Part shown: positions 12,291 through 26,700 of the stretch, piece by piece
Layout of the letters: each line of letters opens with the position of its first letter
How positions within the stretch are numbered: the first letter of the stretch is position 1
Assembly (NCBI GenBank): GCA_963556195.1
Contig: OY744544.1
Coordinates: forward strand, 48,136,491 to 48,200,490
Origin: Sepiola atlantica
Lineage: Eukaryota > Mollusca > Cephalopoda > Sepiida > Sepiolidae
Direction: 5' to 3'
DNA: 64,000 nt
Notes under the pieces: generated by a model
Told to the model about the DNA's origin: nothing
The model's input: only the letters and a program-made list of their open reading frames with translations
Databases searched by the model: none
Translations under genes and position numbers: made by a program

Positions 12291-15249
12291 AATTTTCAGT
12301 GTGAAAACGCAAATCTGGTTTCAAATTTTTGAATTCCAGTCGAAGACAATTCTAAACTGCGTGATGTTCAGTGTGAAAACGCAAATCGTTACAATAGCGC
12401 AAATACTTCACAATGTACAATCAAATTTTTCATTTCCGGTGCTGTTTACAGCAATATTTTGAGTGAGAAAACGTAAATAGGCTTGAAAACAAAAAATTCC
12501 GTTGAAAACAGGGCTAAACTGCATGATTTTCAGTGTGAAAACGCAAATCTGGTTTCAAATTTTTGAATTCCAGTCGAAGACAATTCTAAACTGCGTGATG
12601 TTCAGCGTGAAAACGCAAATCGTTACAATAGCGCAAATACTTCACAATGTACAATCAAATTTTTCATTTCCGGTGCTGTTTACAGCAATATTTTGAGTGA
12701 GAAAACGTAAATAGGCTTGAAAACAAAAAATTCCGTTGAAAACGGGGCTAAACTGCATGATTTTCAGTGTGTAAGCGCAAATACTTCACAATGTACAATC
12801 AAATTTTTCATTTCCGGTGCTAAACAGCAATATTTTGAGGGAGAAAACGTAAATAGGCTTGAAAACAAAAAATTCCGTTGAAAACAGGGCTAAACTGCAT
12901 GATTTTCAGTGTGAAAAAGCAAATCTGCTTTCAAATTTTTGAATTCCAGTCGAAGACAATTCTAAACTGCGTGATGTTCAGTGTGAAAACGCAAATCGTT
13001 ACAATAGCGCAAATACTTCACAATGTACAATCAAATTTTTCATTTCCGGTGCTGTTTACAGCAATATTTTAAGTGAGAAAACGTAAATAGGCTTGAAAAC
13101 AAAAAATTCCGTTGAAAACGGGGCTAAACTGCATGATTTTCAGTGTGTAAGCGCAAATACTTCACAATGTACAATCAAATTTTTCATTTCCGGTGCTAAA
13201 CATTTTGAGGGAGAAAACGTAAATAGGCTTGAAAACAAAAAATTCCGTTGAAAACAGGGCTAAACTGCATGATTTTCAGTGTGAAAAAGCAAATCTGCTT
13301 TCAAATTTTTGAATTCCAGTCGAAGACAATTCTAAACTGCGTGATGTTCAGTGTGAAAACGCAAATCGTTACAATAGCGCAAATACTTCACAATGTACAA
13401 TCAAATTTTTCATTTCCGGTGCTGTTTACAGCAATATTTTAAGTAAGAAAACGTAAATAGGCTTGAAAACAAAAAATTCCGTTGAAAACGGGGCTAAACT
13501 GCATGATTTTCAGTGTGTAAGCGCAAATACTTCACAATGTACAATCAAATTTTTCATTTCCGGTGCTAAACATTTTGAGGGAGAAAACGTAAATAGGCTT
13601 GAAAACAAAAAATTCCGTTGAAAACAGGGCTAAACTACGTGATGTGAAAACGCAAATCCTTACAATAGCGCAAATACTGAAGTATTTGCGCTATTGTAAG
13701 GATTTGCGTTTTCACAATGTACAATCAAATTTTTAATTTCCGGTGCTAAACAGCAATATTTTAAGTTAGAAAACGTAAATAGGCTTGAAAACAAAAAATT
13801 CCATGAAAACAGGGCTAAACTGCATGATTTTCAGTGTGTAAAAGCGCAAATACTTCACCATGTTTGATTTCTGGTGCTAAACAGCAATATTTTCAGTGAG
13901 AAAACGTAAAGATGCTTGAAAACAAAAAATTCCGTTGAAAACAGGGCTAAACTGCCTGATTTTCAGTGTGAAAACGCAAATCTGGTTTCAAATTTTTGAA
14001 TTCCAGTCGAAGACAGTGCTAAACTGCGTGATGTTCAGTGTAAAAACGCAAATCGTTACAATGTACAATCAAATTTTTCATTTCCGGTGCTAAACAGCAA
14101 TATTTTTAGTGAGAAAACGTAAATATGCTTGAAAACAAAAAATTCCGTTGAAAACAGAACTAACTTACATGATTTTCAGTGTGAAAACGCAAATCTGCTT
14201 TCAAATTTTTCAATTCCAGTCGAAGACAGTTCTAAACTGCGTGATGTTCAGTGTGAAAACGCAAATCGTTACAATAGCGCAAATACTTCACAATGTACAA
14301 TCAAATGTTTGATTTCTGGTGCTAAACAGCAATATTTTCAGTGAGAAAACGTAAATATGCTTGAAAACAAAAAATTCCGTAGAAAACAGGGCTAAACTGC
14401 ATGATTTTCAGTGTGAAAACGCAAATCTGGTTTCAAATTTTTGAATTCCAGTCGAAGACAGTGCTAAACTGCGTGATGTTCAGTGTAAAAACGCCAATAC
14501 TTCACAATGTTCAATCCAATAACAGCAATATTTTCAGTGAGAAAACGTAAATATGCTTGAAAACAAAAAATTCCGTTAAAAACAGGGCTAAATTACATAA
14601 TTTTCAGTGTGAAAACGCAAATCTGCTTTCAAATTTTTCAATTCCAATCGAAGACAGTTCTAAACTGAGTGATGTTCAGTGTGAAAACGCAAATCGTTAC
14701 AATAGCGCAAATACTTCACAATGTACAATCAAATTTTTCATTTCCGGTGCTAAACAGCAATATTTTAAGTGAGAAAACGTAAATATGCTTGAAAACAAAA
14801 AATTCCGTTGAAAACAGGGCTAAATTGCATGATTTTCAGTGTGAAAACGCAAATCTGCTTTCAAATTTTTGAATTCCAGTCGAAGACAGTTCTAAACTGC
14901 GTGATGTTCAGTGTGAAAACGCAAATCGTTACAATAGCGCAAATACTTCACAATGTACAATCAAATGTTTGATTTCTGGGGCTAAACAGCAATATTTTCA
15001 GTGAGAAAACGTAAATATGCTTGAAAACAAAAAATTCCGTTGAAAACAGGGCTAAACTGCATGATTTTCAGTGTGAAAACGCAAATCTGGTTTCAAATTT
15101 TTGAATTCCAGTCGAAGACAATTCTAAACTGCGTGATGTTCAGTGTGAAAACGCAAATCGTTACAATAGCGCAAATACTTCACAATGTACAATCAAATTT
15201 TTCATTTCCGGTGCTGTTTACAGCAATATTTTGAGTGAGAAAACGTAAA

Positions 15250-18200
15250 TAGGCTTGAAAACAAAAAATTCCGTTGAAAACAGGGCTAAACTGCATGATT
15301 TTCAGTGTGAAAACGCAAATCTGGTTTCAAATTTTTGAATTCCAGTCGAAGACAATTCTAAACTGCGTGATGTTCAGTGTGAAAACGCAAATCGTTACAA
15401 TAGCGCAAATACTTCACAATGTACAATCAAATTTTTCATTTCCGGTGCTGTTTACAGCAATATTTTGAGTGAGAAAACGTAAATAGGCTTGAAAACAAAA
15501 AATTCCGTTGAAAACGGGGCTAAACTGCATGATTTTCAGTGTGTAAGCGCAAATACTTCACAATGTACAATCAAATTTTTCATTTCCGGTGCTAAACAGC
15601 AATATTTTGAGGGAGAAAACGTAAATAGGCTTGAAAACAAAAAATTCCGTTGAAAACAGGGCTAAACTGCATGATTTTCAGTGTGAAAAAGCAAATCTGC
15701 TTTCAAATTTTTGAATTCCAGTCGAAGACAATTCTAAACTGCGTGATGTTCAGTGTGAAAACGCAAATCGTTACAATAGCGCAAATACTTCACAATGTAC
15801 AATCAAATTTTTCATTTCCGGTGCTGTTTACAGCAATATTTTAAGTGAGAAAACGTAAATAGGCTTGAAAACAAAAAATTCCGTTGAAAACGGGGCTAAA
15901 CTGCATGATTTTCAGTGTGTAAGCGCAAATACTTCACAATGTACAATCAAATTTTTCATTTCCGGTGCTAAACATTTTGAGGGAGAAAACGTAAATAGGC
16001 TTGAAAACAAAAAATTCCGTTGAAAACAGGGCTAAACTACGTGATGTGAAAACGCAAATCCTTACAATAGCGCAAATACTGAAGTATTTGCGCTATTGTA
16101 AGGATTTGCGTTTTCACAATGTACAATCAAATTTTTAATTTCCGGTGCTAAACAGCAATATTTTAAGTTAGAAAACGTAAATAGGCTTGAAAACAAAAAA
16201 TTCCATGAAAACAAAGCTAAACTGCATGATTTTCAGTGTGTAAGCGCAAATACTTCACCATGTTTGATTTCTGGTGCTAAACAGCAATATTTTCAGTGAG
16301 AAAACGTAAATATGCTTGAAAACAAAAAATTCCGTTGAAAACAGAACTAAATTACATGATTTTCAGTGTGAAAACGCAAATCTGCTTTCAAATTTTTCAA
16401 TTCCAGTCGAAGACAGTTCTAAACTGCGTGATGTTCAGTGTGAAAACGCAAATCGTTACAATAGCGCATATACTTCACAATGTACAATCAAATTTTTCAT
16501 TTCCGGTGCTAAACAGCAATATTTTAAGTGAGAAAACGTAAATATGCTTGAAAACAAAAAATTCCGTTGAAAACAGGGCTAAATTGCATGATTTTCAGTG
16601 TGAAAAAGCAAATCTGCTTTCAAATTTTTAAATTCCAGTCGAAGACAGTGAAAACAAAAAATTCCGTTGAAAACAGGGCTAAACTGCGTGATGTTCAGTG
16701 TGAAAACGCAAATCGTTACAATAGCGCAAATACTTCACAATGTACAATCAAATGTTTGATTTCTGGTGCTAAACAGCAATATTTTCAGTGAGAAAACGTA
16801 AATATGCTTGAAAACAAAAATTCCGTTGAAAACAGGGCTAAACTGCCTGATTTTCAGTGTGAAAACGCAAATATGCTTGCAAATTTTTGAATTCCAGTCG
16901 AAGACAGTTCTAAACTGCGTGATGTTCAGTGTGAAAACGCAAATCGTTACAATAGCGCAAATACTTAACAATGTACAATCAAATTTTTCATTTCCGGTGC
17001 TAAACAGTAATATTTTGAGTGAGAAAACGTAAATATGCTTGAAAACAAAAAATTCCGTTGAAAACAGGGCTAAACTGCCTGATTTTCAGTGTGAAAACGC
17101 AAATCTGGTTTCAAATTTTTGAATTCCAGTCGAAGACAGTGCTAAACTGCGTGATGTTCAGTGTAAAAACGCCAATACTTCACAATGTACAATCAAATTT
17201 TTCATTTCCGGTGCTAAACAGCAATATTTTGAGTAAGAAAAGGTAAATATGCTTGAAAACAAAAAATTCCGTTGAAAACAGGGCTAAATTGCATGATTTT
17301 CAGTGTGAAAACGCAAATCTGCTTTCAAATTTTTGAATTCCAGTCGAAGACAGTTCTAAACTGCGTGATGTTCAGTGTGAAAACGCAAATCGTTACAATA
17401 GCGCACATACTTCACAATGTACAATCAAATTTTTCATTTCCGGTGCTGTGTACAGCAATATTTTGAGTGAGAAAACGTAAATAGGCTTGAAAACAAAAAA
17501 TTCCGTTGAAAACGGGGCTAAACTGCATGATTTTCAGTGTGTAAGCGCAAATACTTCACAATGTACAATCAAATTTTTCATTTCCGGTGCTAAACAGCAA
17601 TATTTTCAGTGAGAAAACGTAAATATGCTTGAAAACAAAAAATTCCGTTGAAAACAGGGCTAAACTGCATGATTTTCAGTGTGAAAACGCAAATCTGCTT
17701 TCAAATTTTTGAATTCCAGTCGAAGACAATTCTAAACTGCGTGATGTTCAGTGTGAAAACGCAAATCGTTACAATAGCGCACATACTTCACAATGTACAA
17801 TCAAATTTTTCATTTCCGGTGCTGTTTACAGCAATATTTTGAGTGAGAAAACGTAAATAGGCTTGAAAACAAAAAAATCCGTTGAAAACGGGGCTAAACT
17901 GCATGATTTTCAGTGTGTAAGCGCAAATACTTCACAATGTACAATCAAATTTTTCATTTCCGGTGCTAAACAGCAATATTTTCAGTGAGAAAACGTAAAT
18001 AGGCTTGAAAACAAAAAATTCCGTTGAAAACAGGGCTAAATTGCATGATTTTCAGTGTGAAAAAGCAAATCTGCTTTCAAATTTTTAAATTCCAGTCGAA
18101 GACAGTGAAAACAAAAAATTCCGTTGAAAACAGGGCTAAACTGCGTGATGTTCAGTGTGAAAACGCAAATCCTTACAATAGCGCAAATACTGAAGTATTT

Positions 18201-19963
18201 GCGCTATTGTAAGGATTTGCGTTTTCACAATGTACAATCAAATTTTTAATTTCCGGTGCTAAACAGCAATATTTTAAGTTAGAAAACGTAAATAGGCTTG
18301 AAAACAAAAAATTCCATGAAAACAGGGCTAAACTGCATGATTTTCAGTGTGTAAAAGCGCAAATACTTCACCATGTTTGATTTCTGGTGCTAAACAGCAA
18401 TATTTTCAGTGAGAAAACGTAAAGATGCTTGAAAACAAAAAATTCCGTTGAAAACAGGGCTAAACTGCCTGATTTTCAGTGTGAAAACGCAAATCTGGTT
18501 TCAAATTTTTGAATTCCAGTCGAAGACAGTGCTAAACTGCGTGATGTTCAGTGTAAAAACGCAAATCGTTACAATGTACAATCAAATTTTTCATTTCCGG
18601 TGCTAAACAGCAATATTTTTAGTGAGAAAACGTAAATATGCTTGAAAACAAAAAATTCCGTTGAAAACAGGGCTAAACTGCATGATTTTCAGTGTGAAAA
18701 CGCAAATCTGGTTTCAAATTTTTGAATTCCAGTCGAAGACAGTGCTAAACTGCGTGATGTTCAGTGTAAAAACGCCAATACTTCACAATGTTCAATCCAA
18801 TAACAGCAATATTTTCAGTGAGAAAACGTAAATATGCTTGAAAACAAAAAATTCCGTTAAAAACAGGGCTAAATTACATAATTTTCAGTGTGAAAACGCA
18901 AATCTGCTTTCAAATTTTTCAATTCCAATCGAAGACAGTTCTAAACTGAGTGATGTTCAGTGTGAAAACGCAAATCGTTACAATAGCGCAAATACTTCAC
19001 AATGTACAATCAAATTTTTCATTTCCGGTGCTAAACAGCAATATTTTAAGTGAGAAAACGTAAATATGCTTGAAAACAAAAAATTCCGTTGAAAACAGGG
19101 CTAAATTGCATGATTTTCAGTGTGAAAACGCAAATCTGCTTTCAAATTTTTGAATTCCAGTCGAAGACAGTTCTAAACTGCGTGATGTTCAGTGTGAAAA
19201 CGCAAATCGTTACAATAGCGCAAATACTTCACAATGTACAATCAAATGTTTGATTTCTGGTGCTAAACAGCAATATTTTCAGTGAGAAAACGTAAATATG
19301 CTTGAAAACAAAAAATTCCGTTGAAAACAGGGCTAAATTGCATGATTTTCAGTGTGAAAAAGCAAATCTGCTTTCAAATTTTTAAATTCCAGTCGAAGAC
19401 AGTGAAAACAAAAAATTCCGTTGAAAACAGGGCTAAACTGCGTGATGTTCAGTGTGAAAACGCAAATCCTTACAATAGCGCAAATACTGAAGTATTTGCG
19501 CTATTGTAAGGATTTGCGTTTTCACAATGTACAATCAAATTTTTAATTTCCGGTGCTAAACAGCAATATTTTAAGTTAGAAAACGTAAATAGGCTTGAAA
19601 ACAAAAAATTCCATGAAAACAGGGCTAAACTGCATGATTTTCAGTGTGTAAAAGCGCAAATACTTCACCATGTTTGATTTCTGGTGCTAAACAGCAATAT
19701 TTTCAGTGAGAAAACGTAAAGATGCTTGAAAACAAAAAATTCCGTTGAAAACAGGGCTAAACTGCATGATTTTCAGTGTGAAAACGCAAATCTGGTTTCA
19801 AATTTTTGAATTCCAGTCGAAGACAGTGCTAAACTGCGTGATGTTCAGTGTAAAAACGCCAATACTTCACAATGTTCAATCCAATAACAGCAATATTTTC
19901 AGTGAGAAAACGTAAATATGCTTGAAAACAAAAAATTCCGTTAAAAACAGGGCTAAATTACAT
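15250..19963. repeat. Super-repeat block, right copy
   Basis: This is the partner of the block at 7577-12290, shifted by 7673 bp. It is followed by 20405-21400, which matches 12268-13263 at an offset of 8137 bp. The extra 464 bp corresponds to two inserted 232-bp monomers, a sign of unequal crossing-over in register with the monomer. Confidence 0.86.
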
Positions 19964-22900
19964 AATTTTCAGTGTGAAAACGCAAATCTGCTTTCAAATT
20001 TTTCAATTCCAATCGAAGACAGTTCTAAACTGAGTGATGTTCAGTGTGAAAACGCAAATCGTTACAATAGCGCAAATACTTCACAATGTACAATCAAATT
20101 TTTCATTTCCGGTGCTAAACAGCAATATTTTAAGTGAGAAAACGTAAATATGCTTGAAAACAAAAAATTCCGTTGAAAACAGGGCTAAATTGCATGATTT
20201 TCAGTGTGAAAACGCAAATCTGCTTTCAAATTTTTGAATTCCAGTCGAAGACAGTTCTAAACTGCGTGATGTTCAGTGTGAAAACGCAAATCGTTACAAT
20301 AGCGCAAATACTTCACAATGTACAATCAAATGTTTGATTTCTGGTGCTAAACAGCAATATTTTCAGTGAGAAAACGTAAATATGCTTGAAAACAAAAAAT
20401 TCCGTTGAAAACAGGGCTAAACTGCATGATTTTCAGTGTGAAAACGCAAATCTGGTTTCAAATTTTTGAATTCCAGTCGAAGACAATTCTAAACTGCGTG
20501 ATGTTCAGTGTGAAAACGCAAATCGTTACAATAGCGCAAATACTTCACAATGTACAATCAAATTTTTCATTTCCGGTGCTGTTTACAGCAATATTTTGAG
20601 TGAGAAAACGTAAATAGGCTTGAAAACAAAAAATTCCGTTGAAAACAGGGCTAAACTGCATGATTTTCAGTGTGAAAACGCAAATCTGGTTTCAAATTTT
20701 TGAATTCCAGTCGAAGACAATTCTAAACTGCGTGATGTTCAGCGTGAAAACGCAAATCGTTACAATAGCGCAAATACTTCACAATGTACAATCAAATTTT
20801 TCATTTCCGGTGCTGTTTACAGCAATATTTTGAGTGAGAAAACGTAAATAGGCTTGAAAACAAAAAATTCCGTTGAAAACGGGGCTAAACTGCATGATTT
20901 TCAGTGTGTAAGCGCAAATACTTCACAATGTACAATCAAATTTTTCATTTCCGGTGCTAAACAGCAATATTTTGAGGGAGAAAACGTAAATAGGCTTGAA
21001 AACAAAAAATTCCGTTGAAAACAGGGCTAAACTGCATGATTTTCAGTGTGAAAAAGCAAATCTGCTTTCAAATTTTTGAATTCCAGTCGAAGACAATTCT
21101 AAACTGCGTGATGTTCAGTGTGAAAACGCAAATCGTTACAATAGCGCAAATACTTCACAATGTACAATCAAATTTTTCATTTCCGGTGCTGTTTACAGCA
21201 ATATTTTAAGTGAGAAAACGTAAATAGGCTTGAAAACAAAAAATTCCGTTGAAAACGGGGCTAAACTGCATGATTTTCAGTGTGTAAGCGCAAATACTTC
21301 ACAATGTACAATCAAATTTTTCATTTCCGGTGCTAAACATTTTGAGGGAGAAAACGTAAATAGGCTTGAAAACAAAAAATTCCGTTGAAAACAGGGCTAA
21401 ACTGCATGATTTTCAGTGTGAAAAAGCAAATCTGCTTTCAAATTTTTGAATTCCAGTCGAAGACAATTCTAAACTGCGTGATGTTCAGTGTGAAAACGCA
21501 AATCGTTACAATAGCGCAAATACTTCACAATGTACAATCAAATTTTTAATTTCCGGTGCTAAACAGCAATATTTTAAGTTAGAAAACGTAAATAGGCTTG
21601 AAAACAAAAAATTCCATGAAAACAAAGCTAAACTGCATGATTTTCAGTGTGTAAGCGCAAATACTTCACCATGTTTGATTTCTGGTGCTAAACAGCAATA
21701 TTTTCAGTGAGAAAACGTAAAGATGCTTGAAAACAAAAAATTCCGTTGAAAACAGGGCTAAACTGCCTGATTTTCAGTGTGAAAACGCAAATCTGGTTTC
21801 AAATTTTTGAATTCCAGTCGAAGACAGTGCTAAACTGCGTGATGTTCAGTGTAAAAACGCCAATACTTCACAATGTACAATCAAATTTTTCATTTCCGGT
21901 GCTAAACAGCAATATTTTTAGTGAGAAAACGTAAATATGCTTGAAAACAAAAAATTCCGTTGAAAACAGAACTAAATTACATGATTTTCAGTGTGAAAAC
22001 GCAAATCTGCTTTCAAATTTTTCAATTCCAGTCGAAGACAGTTCTAAACTGCGTGATGTTCAGTGTGAAAACGCAAATCGTTACAATAGCGCAAATACTT
22101 CACAATGTACAATCAAATGTTTGATTTCTGGTGCTAAACAGCAATATTTTCAGTGAGAAAACGTAAATATGCTTGAAAACAAAAAATTCCGTTGAAAACA
22201 GGGCTAAACTGCATGATTTTCAGTGTGAAAACGCAAATCTGGTTTCAAATTTTTGAATTCCAGTCGAAGACAGTGCTAAACTGCGTGATGTTCAGTGTAA
22301 AAACGCCAATACTTCACAATGTTCAATCCAATAACAGCAATATTTTCAGTGAGAAAACGTAAATATGCTTGAAAACAAAAAATTCCGTTAAAAACAGGGC
22401 TAAATTACATAATTTTCTGTGTGAAAACGCAAATCTGCTTTCAAATTTTTCAATTCCAATCGAAGACAGTTCTAAACTGAGTGATGTTCAGTGTGAAAAC
22501 GCAAATCGTTACAATAGCGCAAATACTTCACAATGTACAATCAAATTTTTCATTTCCGGTGCTAAACAGCAATATTTTTAGTGAGAAAACGTAAATATGC
22601 TTGAAAACAAAAAATTCCGTTGAAAACAGGGCTAAATTGCATGATTTTCAGTGTGAAAACGCAAATCTGCTTTCAAATTTTTGAATTCCAGTCGAAGACA
22701 GTTCTAAACTGCGTGATGTTCAGTGTGAAAACGCAAATCGTTACAATAGCGCAAATACTTCACAATGTACAATCAAATGTTTGATTTCTGGTGCTAAACA
22801 GCAATATTTTCAGTGAGAAAACGTAAATATGCTTGAAAACAAAAAATTCCGTTGAAAACAGGGCTAAACTGCATGATTTTCAGTGTGAAAACGCAAATCT

Positions 22901-23759
22901 GGTTTCAAATTTTTGAATTCCAGTCGAAGACAATTCTAAACTGCGTGATGTTCAGCGTGAAAATGCAAATCGTTACAATAGCGCAAATACTTCACAATGT
23001 ACAATCAAATTTTTCATTTCCGGTGCTGTTTACAGCAATATTTTGAGTGAGAAACGTAAATAGGCTTGAAAACAAAAAAATTCCGTTGAAAACAGGGCTA
23101 AACTGCATGATTTTCAGTGTGAAAACGCAAATCTGGTTTCAAATTTTTTAATTCCAGTCGAAGACAATTCTAAACTGCGTGATGTTCAGCGTGAAAACGC
23201 AAATCGTTACAATAGCGCAAATACTTCACAATGTACAATCAAATTTTTCATTTCCGGTGCTGTTTACAGCAATATTTTGAGTGAGAAAACGTAAATAGGC
23301 TTGAAAACAAAAAATTCCGTTGAAAACAGGGCTAAACTGCATGATTTTCAGTGTGAAAACGCAAATCTGCTTTCAAATTTTTGAATTCCAGTCGAAGACA
23401 GTGCTAAACTGCGTGATGTTCAGTGTAAAAACGCAAATCGTTACAATAGCGCAAATACTTCACAATGTACAATCAAATTTTTCATTTCCGGTTTAGCACA
23501 ATATTTTCAGTGAGAAAACGTGAATAGGCTTGAAAACAAAAAATTCCATGAAAACAGGGCTAAACTGCATGATTTTCAGTGTGTAAGCGCAAATACTTCA
23601 CCATGTACAATCAAATGTTTGATTTCTGGTGCTAAACAGCAATATTTTCAGTGAGAAAACGTAAATATGCTTGAAAACAAAAAATTCCGTTGAAAACAGG
23701 GCTAAACTGCATGATTTTCAGTTTGAAAACGCAAATCTGCTTTCAAATTTTTGAATTGC

Positions 23760-26700
23760 AGTCGAAGACACTACTTTAACTGCGTGAAAACGCAAATCTA
23801 GACAATAAACCTTTAAATTATGGATTTTCAGTTTGTAAAACTGCATGATTTTCAGTGTAAAACTGCACATATAGATACAACAGGCTTTCCAATTTTAGAT
23901 TATGAGTTGGATTTTTAATTGCATGTGTTAAATCTACATATTTTACATCTTTTAAATCTTTTTTGTTGGAAACTGTGTAAAACTGCATGATTATCAGTGT
24001 GAAAGCGCAAATACTTCACAATATATTACCAAATCTTTGATTTTCAGCAATATTTTCAGTGCGAAAACGTAAATAGGCTTGAAAACAAAAAATTCCGTTG
24101 AAAACAGGGCTAAACTGCATGATTTTCAGTTTGAAAACACAAATCTGCTTTAAATTTTTGAATTGCAGTCGAAGACAGTGCTAAACTGCGTGTTGTTCAA
24201 TGAGAAAACGTAAATCGTTACACTATTGAAAACAAAAAATTCCGTTGAAAACCAGAGCTAAATTGCATGATTTTCAGTGTGAAAAAGCAAATCTGCTTTC
24301 AAATTTTTGATTTGCAGTTGAAGACAGTGCTTTAACTGCGTGAAAACGCAAATTTAGACAATAAACTTTTAAATTATGGATTTTCAGTTGGTAAAACTGC
24401 ATGATTTTCAGTGTAAAACTGCACATATAGATACAACAGGCTTTCCAATTTTAGATTATGAGTTGGATTTTAAGTTGCATGTGTGAAATCTACATATTTT
24501 ACATCTTTTAAATCTTTTTTGTTGGAAACTGTGTAAAACTGCATGATTATCAGTGTGAAAGCGCAATTACTTCACAATATATTGCCAAATCTTTGATTTT
24601 CAGCAATATTTTCAGTGCGAAAACGTAAATAGGCTTGAAAACAAAAAATTCCATGAACACAGGGCTAAACTGCATGATTTTCAGTGTGTAAGCGCAAATA
24701 CTTCACCGTGTACAATCAAATGTTTTATTTCTGGTCCTAAAAAGCAATATTTTCAGTGAGAAAACGTAAATATGCTTGAAAACAAAAAATTTCGTTGAAA
24801 ACAGGGCTAAACTGCATGATTTTCAGTGTGAAAACGCAAATCTGCTTTCAAATTAATGAATTCCAGTCGAAGACAGTTCTAAACTGCGTGATGTTCAGTG
24901 TGAAAACGCAAATCGTAACAATAGCGCAAATACTTCACCATGTATAATCAAATGTTTGATTTCTGGTGCTAAACAGCAATATTTTCAGTGAGAAAACGTA
25001 AATAGGCTTGAAAAAAAAAATTCCGTTGAAAACAGGGCTAAACTGCATGATTTTCAGTGTGAAAACGCAAATCTGCTTTCAAATTTTTGAATTCCAGTCG
25101 AAGACAGTGCTAAACTGCGTGATGTTCAGTGTAAAAACGCAAATCGTTACAATAGCGCAAATACTTCACAATGTACAATCAAATTTTTCATTTCCGGTTT
25201 AGCACAATATTTTCAGTGAGAAAACGTGAATAGGCTTGAAAACAAAAAATTCCATGAAAACAGGGCTAAACTGCATGATTTTCAGTGTGTAAGCGCAAAT
25301 ACTTCACCATGTACAATCAAATGTTTGATTTCTGGTGCTAAACAGCAATATTTTCAGTGAGAAAACGTAAATATGCTTGAAAACAAAAAATTCCGTTGAA
25401 AACAGGGCTAAACTGCATGATTTTCAGTTTGAAAACGCAAATCTGCTTTAAATTTTTGAATTGCAGTCGAAGACAGTGCTAAACTGCGTGTTGTTCAATG
25501 AGAAAACGTAAATCGTGAAAACAAAAAATTCCGTTGAAAACAGAGCTAAATTGCATGATTTTCAGTGCGAACACGCAAATCTGCTTTCAAATTTTTGATT
25601 TGCAGTCGAAGACACTGCTTTAACTGCGTGAAAACGCAAATCTAGACAATAAACTTTTAAATTATCGATTTTCAGTTTGTAAAACTGCATGATTTTCAGT
25701 GTAAAACTGCACATATAGATACAACAGGCTTTCCAATTTTAGATTATGAGTTGGATTTTAAGTTGCATGTGTGAAATCTACATATTTTACATCTTTTAAA
25801 TCTTTTTTGTTGGAAACTGTGTAAAACTGCATGATTATCAGTGTGAAAGCGCAAATACTTCACAATATATTACCAAATCTTTGATTTTCAGCAATATTTT
25901 CAGTGCGAAAACGTAAATAGGCTTGAAAACAAAAAATTCCGTTGAAAACGGGGCTAAACTGCATGATTTTCAGTGTGTAAGCGCAAATACTTCACAATGT
26001 ACAATCAAATTTTTGATTTCCGGTGCTAAACAGCAATATTTTCAGTGAGAAAACGTAAATAGGCTTGAAAACAAAAAATTCCGTTGAAAACTGCATGATT
26101 TTCAGTGTTAAAAAGCAAATCTGCTTTCAAATTTTTGAATTCCAGTCGAAGACAGTGCTAAACTGCGTGATGTTCAGTGTGAAAACGCAAATCGTAACCA
26201 TAGGCAATGTACAATCAAAATTTTCATTTTCGGTGCTAAACAGCAATATTTTCAGTGAGAAAACGTAAATCGTTACACTATTGTAACGATTTACGTTTTG
26301 AAAACAAAAAATTCCGTTGAAAACGGGGCTAAACTGCATGATTATCAGTGTGTAAGCGCAAATACTTCACAATGTACAATCAAATTTTTGATTTCCGGTG
26401 CTAAACAGCAATATTTTCAGTAAGAAAACGTAAATATGCTTGAAAACAAAAAATTCCGTTGAAAACAGGGCTAAACTGCATGATTTTCAGTTTGAAAAGC
26501 AAATCTGCTTTAAATTTTTGAATTGCAGTCGAAGACAGTGCTAAACTGCGTGTTGTTCAATGAGAAAACGTAAATCGTGAAAACAAAAAATTCCGTTGAA
26601 AACAGAGCTAAATTGCATGATTTTCAGTGCGAACACGCAAATCTGCTTTCAAATTTTTGATTTGCAGTCGAAGACACTGCTTTAACTGCGTGAAAACGCA

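Noticed and set aside
411..23046. Family of dozens of small 62-74 codon proteins repeated through the first 23 kb
   Set aside because: The frames recur because the satellite recurs. Most start at TTG, the monomer length is not a multiple of three, and alternative frames of the same monomer are open too.
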